7,221 bases of DNA from Pseudomonadota bacterium (GCA_023422485.1 JAGTAM010000305.1:1-7221); one strand, 5' to 3'. Shown: positions 1 to 6,403, counted from the stretch's first letter. Numbers and translations: made by a program. Notes: generated from the sequence alone by a model not told the origin.

Positions 1-1136
1 CGCCGATCAAGATGCTGCACCCCCTGCTCACCGCGACGCAGGAGGGCAACTATGTCGGCACCGAGAATATCGGCGCGATCCCGTTTACCGGCGTGATCCT
101 GGCGCACTCGAACGAGGCCGAGTGGCAGTCGTTCAAGACCAACAAGAACAACGAAGCCTTCATCGACCGGATCTACGTGATCAAGGTGCCCTACTGCCTC
201 CGCGTCACGGAGGAGCAGCGCATCTACGAGAAGCTGATCTCGGGCTCCGAACTCTCCACCGCGGCCTGCGCGCCGGGGACGCTGGAGATGCTGGCCCGCT
301 TCTCGGTGCTCTCGCGGCTTCGCGAGCACGCCAATTCCAACCTTTTCTCGAAAATGCGGGTCTACGACGGCGAGTCGCTCCGCGAGGTCGATCCCCGCGC
401 CCGCTCGATGCAGGAATACAAGGACACCGCCGGCGTCGACGAGGGCATGGACGGGATCTCGACCCGCTTCGCCTTCAAGGTGCTGGCCGCGACCTTCAAC
501 CACGACACCACCGAGGTCTCGGCCGACCCCGTCCACCTGATGTACGTGCTGGAACAGGCGATCCGGCGCGAGCAACTGCCGCCGGAGACCGAGAAGCGCT
601 ACATCGAGTTCATCAAGACCGAGCTCGCGCCGCGCTATGCCGAATTCATCGGCCACGAAATCCAGAAGGCCTATCTCGAATCGTATCACGATTACGGCCA
701 GAACCTGTTCGATCGCTACATCGACTACGCCGACGCCTGGATCGAGGATCAGGACTTCAAGGATGCCGAGACCGGACAGCTTCTCAACCGTGAACTCCTG
801 AACCAGGAGCTGACCAAGATCGAGAAGCCGGCGGGCATCGCCAACCCCAAGGATTTCCGCAACGAGGTGGTGAAGTTTGCGCTCCGCTCGCGGGCGCAGC
901 ACGGCGGGCGCAACCCGTCCTGGACCTCCTACGAGAAGCTGCGCGAGGTGATCGAGCGGCGGATGTTCTCCCAGGTCGAGGAACTGCTTCCCGTCATCTC
1001 CTTTGGTTCCAAGAAGGACAGCGAGACCGAGAAGAAGCACGGCGAGTTCGTCGACCGGATGACCGACCGGGGCTACACCGAGCGGCAGGTTCGGCGGCTC
1101 GTGGAATGGTACATGCGTGTGAAGCAGGCGGGCTGA
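1..1136 (+). CDS. prkA: PrkA/YeaG-family AAA+ serine protein kinase, C-terminal part (5' end outside window)
   Basis: The reading frame is open from base 3 with no start in view, giving 377 residues before TGA at 1134-1136. E. coli YeaG is about 640 residues, so roughly the last 60% is present. The visible start is the end of the AAA+ ATPase domain: a GTENIGAIPFTG stretch, then ILAHSNE (visible residues 32-38), whose Asn looks like a sensor-1 residue, then DRIYVIKVPYCLRVTEE. The remainder matches the PrkA C-terminal domain and ends in the YeaG-like ELLPVISF, GYTERQVR and EWYMRVK motifs. The Walker motifs must lie upstream of the window. In the family, PrkA is a cytoplasmic ATP-dependent serine kinase induced in stress and starvation; the B. 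subtilis member has also been described as a AAA+ protease. yeaH and spoVR follow on the same strand, which is the classic arrangement. Family assignment is firm; the biochemical activity here is inferred. Confidence 0.95.
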   Translation, partial: PIKMLHPLLTATQEGNYVGTENIGAIPFTGVILAHSNEAEWQSFKTNKNNEAFIDRIYVIKVPYCLRVTEEQRIYEKLISGSELSTAACAPGTLEMLARFSVLSRLREHANSNLFSKMRVYDGESLREVDPRARSMQEYKDTAGVDEGMDGISTRFAFKVLAATFNHDTTEVSADPVHLMYVLEQAIRREQLPPETEKRYIEFIKTELAPRYAEFIGHEIQKAYLESYHDYGQNLFDRYIDYADAWIEDQDFKDAETGQLLNRELLNQELTKIEKPAGIANPKDFRNEVVKFALRSRAQHGGRNPSWTSYEKLREVIERRMFSQVEELLPVISFGSKKDSETEKKHGEFVDRMTDRGYTERQVRRLVEWYMRVKQAG

Positions 1137-1155
1137 GGCGGGCTTTCGGCCCGCC
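1137..1155 (+). terminator. GC-rich hairpin just after prkA stop
   Basis: A perfect 7-bp all-GC stem (1137-1143 with 1149-1155) with a 5-nt loop begins immediately after the prkA stop codon. No T-run follows, so it is not a canonical intrinsic terminator. It could be a 3' stability hairpin or a partial attenuator lowering yeaH expression relative to prkA. Structure is seen; function is inferred. Confidence 0.35.
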
Positions 1156-1182
1156 GGCATCCGCCGCAACTCCCGCACCTTT

Positions 1183-1199
1183 GTCCCTCGACCAGGGAC
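1183..1199 (+). other. Inverted repeat in the yeaH leader
   Basis: GTCCCT (1183-1188) and AGGGAC (1194-1199) form a perfect 6-bp stem with a 5-nt loop, 27 nt before the yeaH ATG. Its right arm contains AGGGA, the only purine-rich Shine-Dalgarno-like run in the gap, but it is too far from the ATG at 1227 and too close to the GTG at 1200 to serve either well. Possible mRNA structure or protein-binding site; chance cannot be excluded. Confidence 0.3.
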
Positions 1200-1226
1200 G
1201 TGAGACTAGGCGCTGAGCGACCCCGG

Positions 1227-2525
1227 ATGCACATCGTCGATCGACGGCTCAATCCAGGCGGAAAGAGCCTCCCGAACCGCCAGCGCTTCCTGCGCCGGGT
1301 CAAGGACGTCGCCCAGCGGGCGGTGCGCGAATCCGCCCGCGAGAAGGACATCAAGGATCTCGGCAAGGACGGGCGCATCTCCGTGCCGGGCGACGGGGTG
1401 CGCGAGCCGCGCTTCTCCCGCCAACCGGGCACGGGGCACCAGGACTACATCCTGCCCGGCAACAAGACCTACGTGGAGGGCGACCGCATCGAGCGCCCGC
1501 CGGGCGGTGGGGGCGGAGGCGGCTCCGGGGAGGGCGGCGAGGGTGGCGAGAACAGCGAGGACGCCTTCCACTTCGTCCTGACGCGGGAGGAGTTCCTCGA
1601 CCTCTTCCTCGAAGACCTCGAACTGCCCGATCTCGCCAAACGCCGCCTCGCCATCGTCGAGACGGAAGGGCTGCGCCGGGCCGGCTACACGGTCTCGGGC
1701 TCGCCGGCGAACCTCGCCTTGTCGCGCACGCTGCGCAACTCGATGTCCCGGCGCATCGCCCTCAAGCGACCGAAGCTCGAAGAGGTGGCGGCCCTCGAAG
1801 CGGAGATCGCCGCCGCCGAGGCTGCGAACGATCCGCGCCTGCCCGACCTGCAACTCAAGCTGCTCGGCTTGCGCGAGCGCTCCAAGCGCATTCCCTATGT
1901 CGATCCGATCGACCTGCGCTTCCGCCGCTTCGAGCCCTATCCGAAACCGATCGCGCAAGCCGTGATGTTCTGCCTGATGGACGTCTCGGGCTCGATGACC
2001 GAGCACATGAAGGACCTGGCCAAGCGCTTCTACATCCTGCTGCACATCTTCCTGACGCGCCGCTACAAGCACGTCGAGATCGTCTTCATCCGCCATACCG
2101 ACAAGGCGACGGAGGTGGACGAGGAGACCTTCTTCGGCTCCCGCGAGCCCGGCGGCACGCTGGTCTCGTCCGCGCTGGTCGAAATGAAGCGCATCGTCAC
2201 CGAGCGCTACTCGCCGGATGACTGGAACATCTACGCGGCGCAGGCCTCGGACGGCGACAATGTCTCCTCGGACGGACCGACCTCGACGGAGTTGCTGCGC
2301 GCGCACATCCTGCCCGCCTGCCAGCACTTCGCCTATCTCGAAGTCGGCGATGAGAACGGCCCGCGTGCCGGCTTCGTCGAGCACCGCACCACCCTGTGGC
2401 GCACCTACGAGGCTCTGGCCAAGGCCGGCGAGCCGCTGGCCATGCGCAAGGTGAACCACCGCCGCGACATCTACCCCGTGTTCCGCGAGCTGTTCGGCCG
2501 CAAGGACGCGCGGGCGGAGGCGTAG
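1227..2525 (+). CDS. yeaH: YeaH/YhbH family (DUF444) protein with von Willebrand A-type domain
   Basis: This encodes 432 residues, close to the 427 of E. coli YeaH. The ATG at 1227 is preferred over an in-frame GTG at 1200 because family members begin MxxIDRRLN and this start gives MHIVDRRLN; its ribosome site is weak (GAG at 1215-1217). The N-terminal NRQRFLRR block is followed by a DRIERPPGG segment and a Gly/Glu-rich linker (about residues 93-111), both family-typical. The C-terminal half is a VWA-like fold with all MIDAS elements: D252-V-S254-G-S256, T311 in GGTLVSSAL, and D342 in QASDGDN, implying metal-dependent protein binding. The C-terminus DIYPVFRELF is diagnostic. In E. coli, YeaH works with the kinase YeaG under nitrogen starvation and stress. 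Pairing a AAA+ protein with a VWA partner recalls RavA-ViaA and MoxR systems, so an adaptor role is my inference. It lies 90 nt after prkA and 53 nt before spoVR. Confidence 0.95.
   Translation: MHIVDRRLNPGGKSLPNRQRFLRRVKDVAQRAVRESAREKDIKDLGKDGRISVPGDGVREPRFSRQPGTGHQDYILPGNKTYVEGDRIERPPGGGGGGGSGEGGEGGENSEDAFHFVLTREEFLDLFLEDLELPDLAKRRLAIVETEGLRRAGYTVSGSPANLALSRTLRNSMSRRIALKRPKLEEVAALEAEIAAAEAANDPRLPDLQLKLLGLRERSKRIPYVDPIDLRFRRFEPYPKPIAQAVMFCLMDVSGSMTEHMKDLAKRFYILLHIFLTRRYKHVEIVFIRHTDKATEVDEETFFGSREPGGTLVSSALVEMKRIVTERYSPDDWNIYAAQASDGDNVSSDGPTSTELLRAHILPACQHFAYLEVGDENGPRAGFVEHRTTLWRTYEALAKAGEPLAMRKVNHRRDIYPVFRELFGRKDARAEA
2516..2520 (+). promoter_or_regulatory. Strong GGAGG ribosome-binding site at the end of yeaH
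   Basis: A perfect GGAGG lies inside the last codons of yeaH, 8 nt before an ATG at 2529 that is not in the spoVR frame. Position and spacing are ideal for starting the 21-codon ORF at 2529-2594, not spoVR itself. Confidence 0.4.
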
Positions 2526-2528
2526 CGA

Positions 2529-2594
2529 ATGGCCTCCCCGCGATGGGAGGAGAGACAGCGTCGAAGAGAAGGGCCGACATGGTCGCGAGCCTGA
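2529..2594 (+). CDS. Possible 21-codon leader ORF overlapping the spoVR start
   Basis: This short frame starts with ATG 3 nt after the yeaH stop, has a GGAGG 8 nt upstream, and ends at TGA 2592-2594, which is 13 nt beyond the spoVR start codon in another frame. Its product would be very basic (seven Arg in 21 residues) with no recognisable domain. A ribosome translating it would cross the spoVR ribosome site and start, so it could either couple or repress spoVR translation. It may equally be chance, since Arg-rich short frames are common in GC-rich DNA. Unrecognised; speculative. Confidence 0.22.
   Translation: MASPRWEERQRRREGPTWSRA
2568..2573 (+). promoter_or_regulatory. Ribosome-binding site that decides the spoVR start
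   Basis: GAAGGG with a 5-nt spacer precedes the ATG at 2579. The alternative in-frame ATG at 2543 has only a C-rich stretch upstream, so 2579 is the better start. Confidence 0.6.
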
Positions 2595-4150
2595 GCCGCA
2601 CGAAGTCCACCGCCCCGAAGCCGGGCGAGCTGCTGTTTACCGGCAACGACTGGGACTTCGAGACGATCCGGCGCATCCACGACGCCTGCGAGGCGGTGGC
2701 CGGGCCGGAACTCGGCCTGTCCTGGTACCCGAACCAGATCGAGATCATCACCGCCGAGCAGATGCTCGACGCCTATGCCTCGATCGGCATGCCGCTGTTC
2801 TACAAGCACTGGTCCTTCGGCAAGCACTTCGCCCAGCAGGAAGCGAGCTACCGCCGCGGCCTGATGGGGCTCGCCTACGAGATCGTCATCAACTCCGATC
2901 CGTGCATCTCCTACGTCATGGAGGAGAACACGGCGACGATGCAGACGCTGGTGATCGCCCACGCCGCCTTCGGGCATAACCACTTCTTCAAGAACAACTA
3001 CCTGTTCCGCCAGTGGACCGACGCGGAGGGCATCCTCGATTATCTCGACTTCGCCAAGGGCTACATCGCCCGCTGCGAGGAGCGCTACGGGCATCAGGCG
3101 GTCGAGCACGTCCTCGACGCCGCCCACGCGCTGATGAGCCAGGGCGTCCACCGCTACCCGCGCAAGAAGCGGCCGGATCTGGCGTCCGAGCAGCGGCGCG
3201 AGCGCGAGCGCGAGCAGCACGGTGAGCAGATCTACAACGACCTCTGGCGGACGCTTCCGACCAAGGCCGGCGGCCAGAAGGGCGACCCGGCGCTGGAGCG
3301 GCGGCGGGCGCTGCTCGAACTGCCGCAGGAGAACATCCTCTACTTCCTGGAGAAGGTGGCCCCGCGCCTGCGGCCCTGGCAGCGCGAGATCCTGCGGATC
3401 GTCCGGCTCGTGGCCCAGTACTTCTACCCGCAGCGCCAGACCAAGGTGATGAACGAGGGCTGCGCCACCTACTGCCACTACCGGATCATGAACGCGCTCT
3501 CGCAGAAGGGGCAGCTCAGCGAGGCGGCCTATCTCGAGTTCCTGACCTCGCACACCAACGTCATCCGCCAGCCGACCTTCGACGACCGCTCGTTCGGCGG
3601 CCACAATCCCTACGCGCTCGGATTCGCGATGATGCAGGACATCGCCCGCATCGTGGAGCAGCCGAGCCAAGAGGACCGCGAGTGGTTCCCCGACATTGCC
3701 GGCCGCGGTGACGCCATGGGGGTGCTGCGCGATTGCTGGGAGAATTATCGCGACGAGAGCTTCATCGCGCAGTTCCTCAGCCCGAAGCTGATGCGCGACA
3801 TGCGCCTGTTCCACGTGGTGGACGACCCCGATGAGCCGGAGATGCGGGTCGAGGCGATCCACGACGAACGCGGCTACCGCAAGATGCGCCGCTCCTTCGC
3901 CCGGCAATACGACGTGGCGTGGCTCGACCCCGATATCGAGGTGGTGGACGTCGATCTGGAGGGCGACCGCCGGCTCATTCTCCACCACAAGGCCCTCAAC
4001 CGCATCACCCTGCAGCGGGAGGATGCCCGGCGGGTGCTACAGCACCTCGCCGATCTGTGGGGCTACGACGCGGTGCTGAAGGAGGTCGATCCGGCGAGCG
4101 GTGCGGTCTTGGTCGAGCACTCCGCGAGCGCGCGGCCGATTTTCTTTTGA
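2579..4150 (+). CDS. spoVR: SpoVR/YcgB family protein
   Basis: This encodes 523 residues, close to E. coli YcgB at about 510. The frame is open further upstream, but those codons overlap yeaH and lack family similarity; ATG 2579 has the good ribosome site and gives a family-like N-terminus leading to GNDWDFETIRRI. Recognisable SpoVR blocks are YKHWSFGK, E115-E116-N117 followed by H128 and FGHNHFFKNN (H133 and H135), then N292-E293-G294-C-A-T-Y-C-H300-Y, and NPYALGF. The clustered His and Glu residues look like a metal site, but that is inference. No signal peptide or membrane segment is visible, so it is probably cytoplasmic. SpoVR was named for a role in B. subtilis spore cortex formation, yet the family is widespread in non-sporulating bacteria, where it is associated with stress response and with PrkA/YeaH. 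It is the last gene of the apparent three-gene unit; the palindromic repeat follows. Molecular function is unknown. Confidence 0.95.
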   Translation: MVASLSRTKSTAPKPGELLFTGNDWDFETIRRIHDACEAVAGPELGLSWYPNQIEIITAEQMLDAYASIGMPLFYKHWSFGKHFAQQEASYRRGLMGLAYEIVINSDPCISYVMEENTATMQTLVIAHAAFGHNHFFKNNYLFRQWTDAEGILDYLDFAKGYIARCEERYGHQAVEHVLDAAHALMSQGVHRYPRKKRPDLASEQRREREREQHGEQIYNDLWRTLPTKAGGQKGDPALERRRALLELPQENILYFLEKVAPRLRPWQREILRIVRLVAQYFYPQRQTKVMNEGCATYCHYRIMNALSQKGQLSEAAYLEFLTSHTNVIRQPTFDDRSFGGHNPYALGFAMMQDIARIVEQPSQEDREWFPDIAGRGDAMGVLRDCWENYRDESFIAQFLSPKLMRDMRLFHVVDDPDEPEMRVEAIHDERGYRKMRRSFARQYDVAWLDPDIEVVDVDLEGDRRLILHHKALNRITLQREDARRVLQHLADLWGYDAVLKEVDPASGAVLVEHSASARPIFF

Positions 4151-4186
4151 CGTTTTGGAGCGTCCGCTCGGCCGCTCTCATCCAAC

Positions 4187-4311
4187 CCTCACCCTCATCC
4201 TGAGGTGGCGGCGCGCAGCGTCGCCCTCGAAGGATCTTCCAGGGATCGCGCGGGAACGGGAGGATCCTTCGAGGCCCGCTGCCTCGGGCACCTCAGGATG
4301 AGGTGGTGGAT
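4187..4311. repeat. Long imperfect palindromic element (REP-like) between converging genes
   Basis: Two perfect inverted blocks are nested: a 15-bp outer block (4193-4207 with 4289-4303) and a 12-bp inner block (4225-4236 with 4263-4274), separated by imperfect arms of 17 and 14 nt, with a 26-nt loop at 4237-4262. The outer arm itself contains a short palindrome (CCTCATCCTGAGG-like). The full structure fills most of the gap between spoVR and purN, which face each other. CCTCATCCTGAGG...CCTCGAAGGAT repeats are, to my knowledge, dispersed in many copies in Methylobacterium, Bradyrhizobium and relatives. It probably acts as a bidirectional transcription end or mRNA-stabilising hairpin; there is no T-run. 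The inverted repeat is seen directly; the family membership is recalled, not searched. Confidence 0.8.
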
Positions 4312-4336
4312 AGGAGGCTGGTTGTGAAATTCGTGC

Positions 4337-4996
4337 TCAAAGCGACAGGATCGCGGCCCCCGCATCCCGCGCCCGCGCGGTGAAGCGGACCCGGCCGCCC
4401 TCCAGCACAGCGTCGCCGCCGGCGATCAGGGCCAGTGCCGCCGGGTAGAGCCGGTGCTCCTGCACAATCACCCGGGCGCTCAGCGTATCGGCGTCATCGT
4501 CCGGCAGCACCGGCACGGCGGCCTGCGCCACGATCGGCCCGGCATCGAGCTCCGGCACGACATAGTGCACGGTACAGCCGTGCAGGCGCACGCCGGCTTC
4601 CAGCGCCCGCTCATGGGTGTGCGTGCCCTTGAACAGCGGCAGCAGCGAGGGGTGGATGTTGATCATCCGGCCGCCCCAAGCCCCCACGAAGGCGTCGGTG
4701 AGGATGCGCATGAAGCCGGCGAGCACGATCAGCTCGATCCCGGCGGCGTCCAGTTCGGCCTGGAGCGCGGCGTCGAAGCGCGTCCGGTCGGCGAACGCCT
4801 TGTGGTCGATGGCGCGGGCCGGGATGCCGGTTTCCCGCGCGCGGTCGAGGCCGGCGGCGGCGGGGCGGTTCGAGAGAACGAGCACGATCTCGGCCGGATA
4901 GTCCGGTGCACGCGCCGCCTCGATCAGCGAGACCATGTTCGAGCCGCGGCCGGAGATCAGGATCGCGACGCGTTTTTTACGGGTCGAAGCGCTCAC
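4337..4996 (-). CDS. purN: Phosphoribosylglycinamide formyltransferase (GAR transformylase)
   Basis: PurN transfers a formyl group from 10-formyltetrahydrofolate to GAR, giving FGAR, the third step of de novo purine synthesis in the cytoplasm. The product is 219 residues (E. coli 212). The GTG start gives VSASTRKKRVAILISGRGSN, with the phosphate-binding ISGRGSN at 14-20. The folate/catalytic region is intact: AGFMRIL at 93-99, then N113-I-H115-P-S-L-L-P, THTHERALE, and the catalytic Asp equivalent D151 in ELDAGP. QEHRLYP (179-185) is also family-typical. The GTG overlaps the purM stop as GTGA (4993-4996), with an AAGGGG ribosome site 11 nt upstream inside purM (5008-5013), so translation is probably coupled to purM. 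The frame continues open into purM on the same strand, but that part is a shadow, not a fusion. Confidence 0.96.
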   Translation of the reverse strand: MSASTRKKRVAILISGRGSNMVSLIEAARAPDYPAEIVLVLSNRPAAAGLDRARETGIPARAIDHKAFADRTRFDAALQAELDAAGIELIVLAGFMRILTDAFVGAWGGRMINIHPSLLPLFKGTHTHERALEAGVRLHGCTVHYVVPELDAGPIVAQAAVPVLPDDDADTLSARVIVQEHRLYPAALALIAGGDAVLEGGRVRFTARARDAGAAILSL

Positions 4997-6060
4997 AGCG
5001 CCAACTGCCCCTTGAACGTCACCGGCTCCGCCCCGCGCTCGGTGATCTGCCCGAGCCGCACCGGCGCCTCGCCGGCCTCGGTCAGCGCGTCCGCCACGGC
5101 ATCGGCGGCATCGGCGGCGACGACCACCACCATGCCGATGCCGCAGTTGAAGGTGCGCAGCATCTCCGCTTCCGCGACGCCGCCCTCGCGCGCCAGCCAG
5201 CCGAAGACCGGTGGTACGGCGACCGCCGAAAGGTCGATCTCGATGCCGACGCCGTCGGGCAGGACGCGGGGCAGGTTGTCGGGAAAGCCGCCTCCGGTGA
5301 TGTGGGCGAGCGCCTTGATGCCGCCGGCCCGCTTCAGGGCGGCGAGCAGCGGCTTCACGTAGATCCGGGTCGGTTCCAGCAGCGCCTCGCCGAGGCTGCG
5401 GCCGGGGGCGAAGGGGGCGTCGGCGTCGTAGCCGAGCCCGGTCTTGGCCACGATCCGCCGCACCAGCGAGAAACCGTTCGAGTGAACCCCCGATGAGGGC
5501 AGGCCGAGCACGACGTCGCCGGGCAGGATGCCGGGGCGCGGCAGCAGCGTTCCGCGCTCGGCCGCGCCCACCGAGAAGCCGGCGAGATCGTAATCGGCGC
5601 CGTCGTAGAGGCCCGGCATCTCGGCGGTCTCGCCGCCGATCAGCGCGCAGCCGGCCTGCCGGCATCCCTCGGCGATGCCGCGCACGATGTCGGCGCCGAC
5701 GCCCGGCACGAGCTTGCCGGTGGCGTAGTAGTCGAGGAAGAACAGGGGTTCCGCGCCCTGCACGATGATGTCGTTGACGCACATCGCCACGAGGTCGATG
5801 CCGATCGTGTGGTGGCGTCCGGTCTCGATGGCGATCTTCACCATGGTGCCGACGCCGTCGTTGGCGGCGACCAGGATCGCGTCCTTGAAGCCCGCCGCCT
5901 TGAGGTCGAACAGCCCGCCGAACCCGCCGATCTCGGCATCCGCGCCCGGCCGGCGCGTGGCGCGCACCAGCGGCTTGATCGTCTCGACGAGCGCGTTGCC
6001 CGCGTCGATGTCGACGCCAGCCTGCGCGTAAGTGAGCCCGTTCCCGTCCTGCGCCGTCAT
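4993..6060 (-). CDS. purM: Phosphoribosylformylglycinamidine cyclo-ligase (AIR synthetase)
   Basis: PurM closes FGAM to aminoimidazole ribonucleotide with ATP, the fifth step of purine synthesis. The product is 355 residues (E. coli 345). ATG at 6060 is chosen over an in-frame TTG at 6099 because it gives the usual short lead into LTYAQAGVDIDAGN; GGGG lies just upstream. Visible blocks are GGFGGLFDL (46-54), NDGVGT (67-72), TIGIDLVAMCVND (85-97), GAEPLFFLDYYATGKL (102-117), GGETAEMPG (142-150), SSGVHSNGFSLVRR (189-202), and further on APTRIYVKP-like, HITGGGF and FNCGIGM motifs. The residue after DGVGT is Met (M73), where the family normally has Lys, although Lys75 follows. It is the promoter-proximal gene of the purM-purN pair; no clear promoter is visible in the 106-nt gap upstream. 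Confidence 0.96.
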   Translation of the reverse strand: MTAQDGNGLTYAQAGVDIDAGNALVETIKPLVRATRRPGADAEIGGFGGLFDLKAAGFKDAILVAANDGVGTMVKIAIETGRHHTIGIDLVAMCVNDIIVQGAEPLFFLDYYATGKLVPGVGADIVRGIAEGCRQAGCALIGGETAEMPGLYDGADYDLAGFSVGAAERGTLLPRPGILPGDVVLGLPSSGVHSNGFSLVRRIVAKTGLGYDADAPFAPGRSLGEALLEPTRIYVKPLLAALKRAGGIKALAHITGGGFPDNLPRVLPDGVGIEIDLSAVAVPPVFGWLAREGGVAEAEMLRTFNCGIGMVVVVAADAADAVADALTEAGEAPVRLGQITERGAEPVTFKGQLAL

Positions 6061-6125
6061 CGCCGCCCCGTCGTCCGGTATTCGCTGATCATGCGCCAAT
6101 CCGCTGCCACATCGTGGCGCGATTG

Positions 6126-6153
6126 ACCACCGTCACCGGCGTCGGGCGGTGGT
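6126..6153 (-). terminator. Inverted repeat between the DUF6429 gene and purM
   Basis: ACCACCG (6126-6132) and CGGTGGT (6147-6153) form a 7-bp stem with a 14-nt loop, 13 nt past the end of the small upstream gene and 65 nt before purM. No T-run follows on the minus strand. It could be a weak terminator or leader structure for purM. The neighbouring 6093-6098/6115-6120 pair (GCGCCA/TGGCGC) adds another possible stem in the same leader. Confidence 0.3.
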
Positions 6154-6166
6154 TTCGGGCACAGCA

Positions 6167-6403
6167 TCATTCCGCGGTGCGGGCGAAAAGCGTTCGGAAC
6201 AGCACGGCCGAGCGCTCCAGCCCCTCCGGGGTGAGCTGCACGGACCGCTCGTTGTTGCCGGGGGCGAAGATCAGGCCCTTGGCGTGAAGACGACCCAGCG
6301 CGTCCCAGGAATGCTCCTTCCAGGCCCGGTCGCCGTCATGCAGGGTGAGCCGAAGCAGGGCCAGAACTGCGGCGTCGATCCGGTCGGTATCCTCGGTGTC
6401 CAT
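6167..6403 (-). CDS. Small DUF6429-like protein of unknown function
   Basis: This encodes 78 residues from an ATG at 6403 with GGAG (6414-6417) 10 nt upstream. The same frame stays open to about 7093, but that extension is antisense to the AI-2E gene, low-complexity and acidic, and is rejected. The pattern is DRIDAAVLALLRLTLHD (8-23), RAWKEHSWDALGRLHAKGLI (26-45), then SVQLTPEGLERSAVLFRTLF (54-73). I recognise this as the DUF6429 style common in alphaproteobacteria: a small mostly helical protein whose middle and end (LHxKGLI, LTxEGLERS) look like a winged-helix fragment. That resemblance is a guess at fold, not function. There is no signal peptide or membrane segment. It lies upstream of purM on the same strand with a 106-nt gap, so it may or may not share the transcript. 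Family recognition is from memory. Confidence 0.7.
   Translation of the reverse strand: MDTEDTDRIDAAVLALLRLTLHDGDRAWKEHSWDALGRLHAKGLIFAPGNNERSVQLTPEGLERSAVLFRTLFARTAE

Noticed and set aside
1503..1557. Gly/Glu-rich tract in yeaH as a possible repeat expansion
   Set aside because: A glycine-rich linker at this place is normal in YeaH/YhbH proteins, including E. coli YeaH.
2396..2578. 61-residue N-terminal extension of spoVR
   Set aside because: It overlaps the yeaH coding end, is low-complexity Arg/Gly-rich, and lacks a ribosome site; ATG 2579 gives the family length.
1206..3988. Long minus-strand open frames (1206-2459 and 2471-3988) opposite yeaH and spoVR
   Set aside because: They mirror strong known genes in GC-rich DNA, where antisense frames stay open by codon bias. 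The translations are rich in His, Leu, Gln, Asp and Val with no recognisable domain.
4151..4160. T-containing stretch after the spoVR stop as an intrinsic terminator
   Set aside because: There is only a run of four T and no stable stem in front of it; the palindrome further on is the better transcription-end candidate.
4454..5496. Plus-strand open frames opposite purN and purM
   Set aside because: They are shadows of two clearly recognised genes, with no domain signature of their own.
4337..5782. Apparent 481-residue protein carrying PurN at its C-terminus (possible fusion)
   Set aside because: The N-terminal half is an Arg/Ala-rich shadow of purM in another frame; the GTGA overlap marks the true purN start.
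6061..6099. Longer purM start at TTG 6099
   Set aside because: It is a rarer start codon with no ribosome site, and the added 13 residues have no counterpart in PurM proteins.
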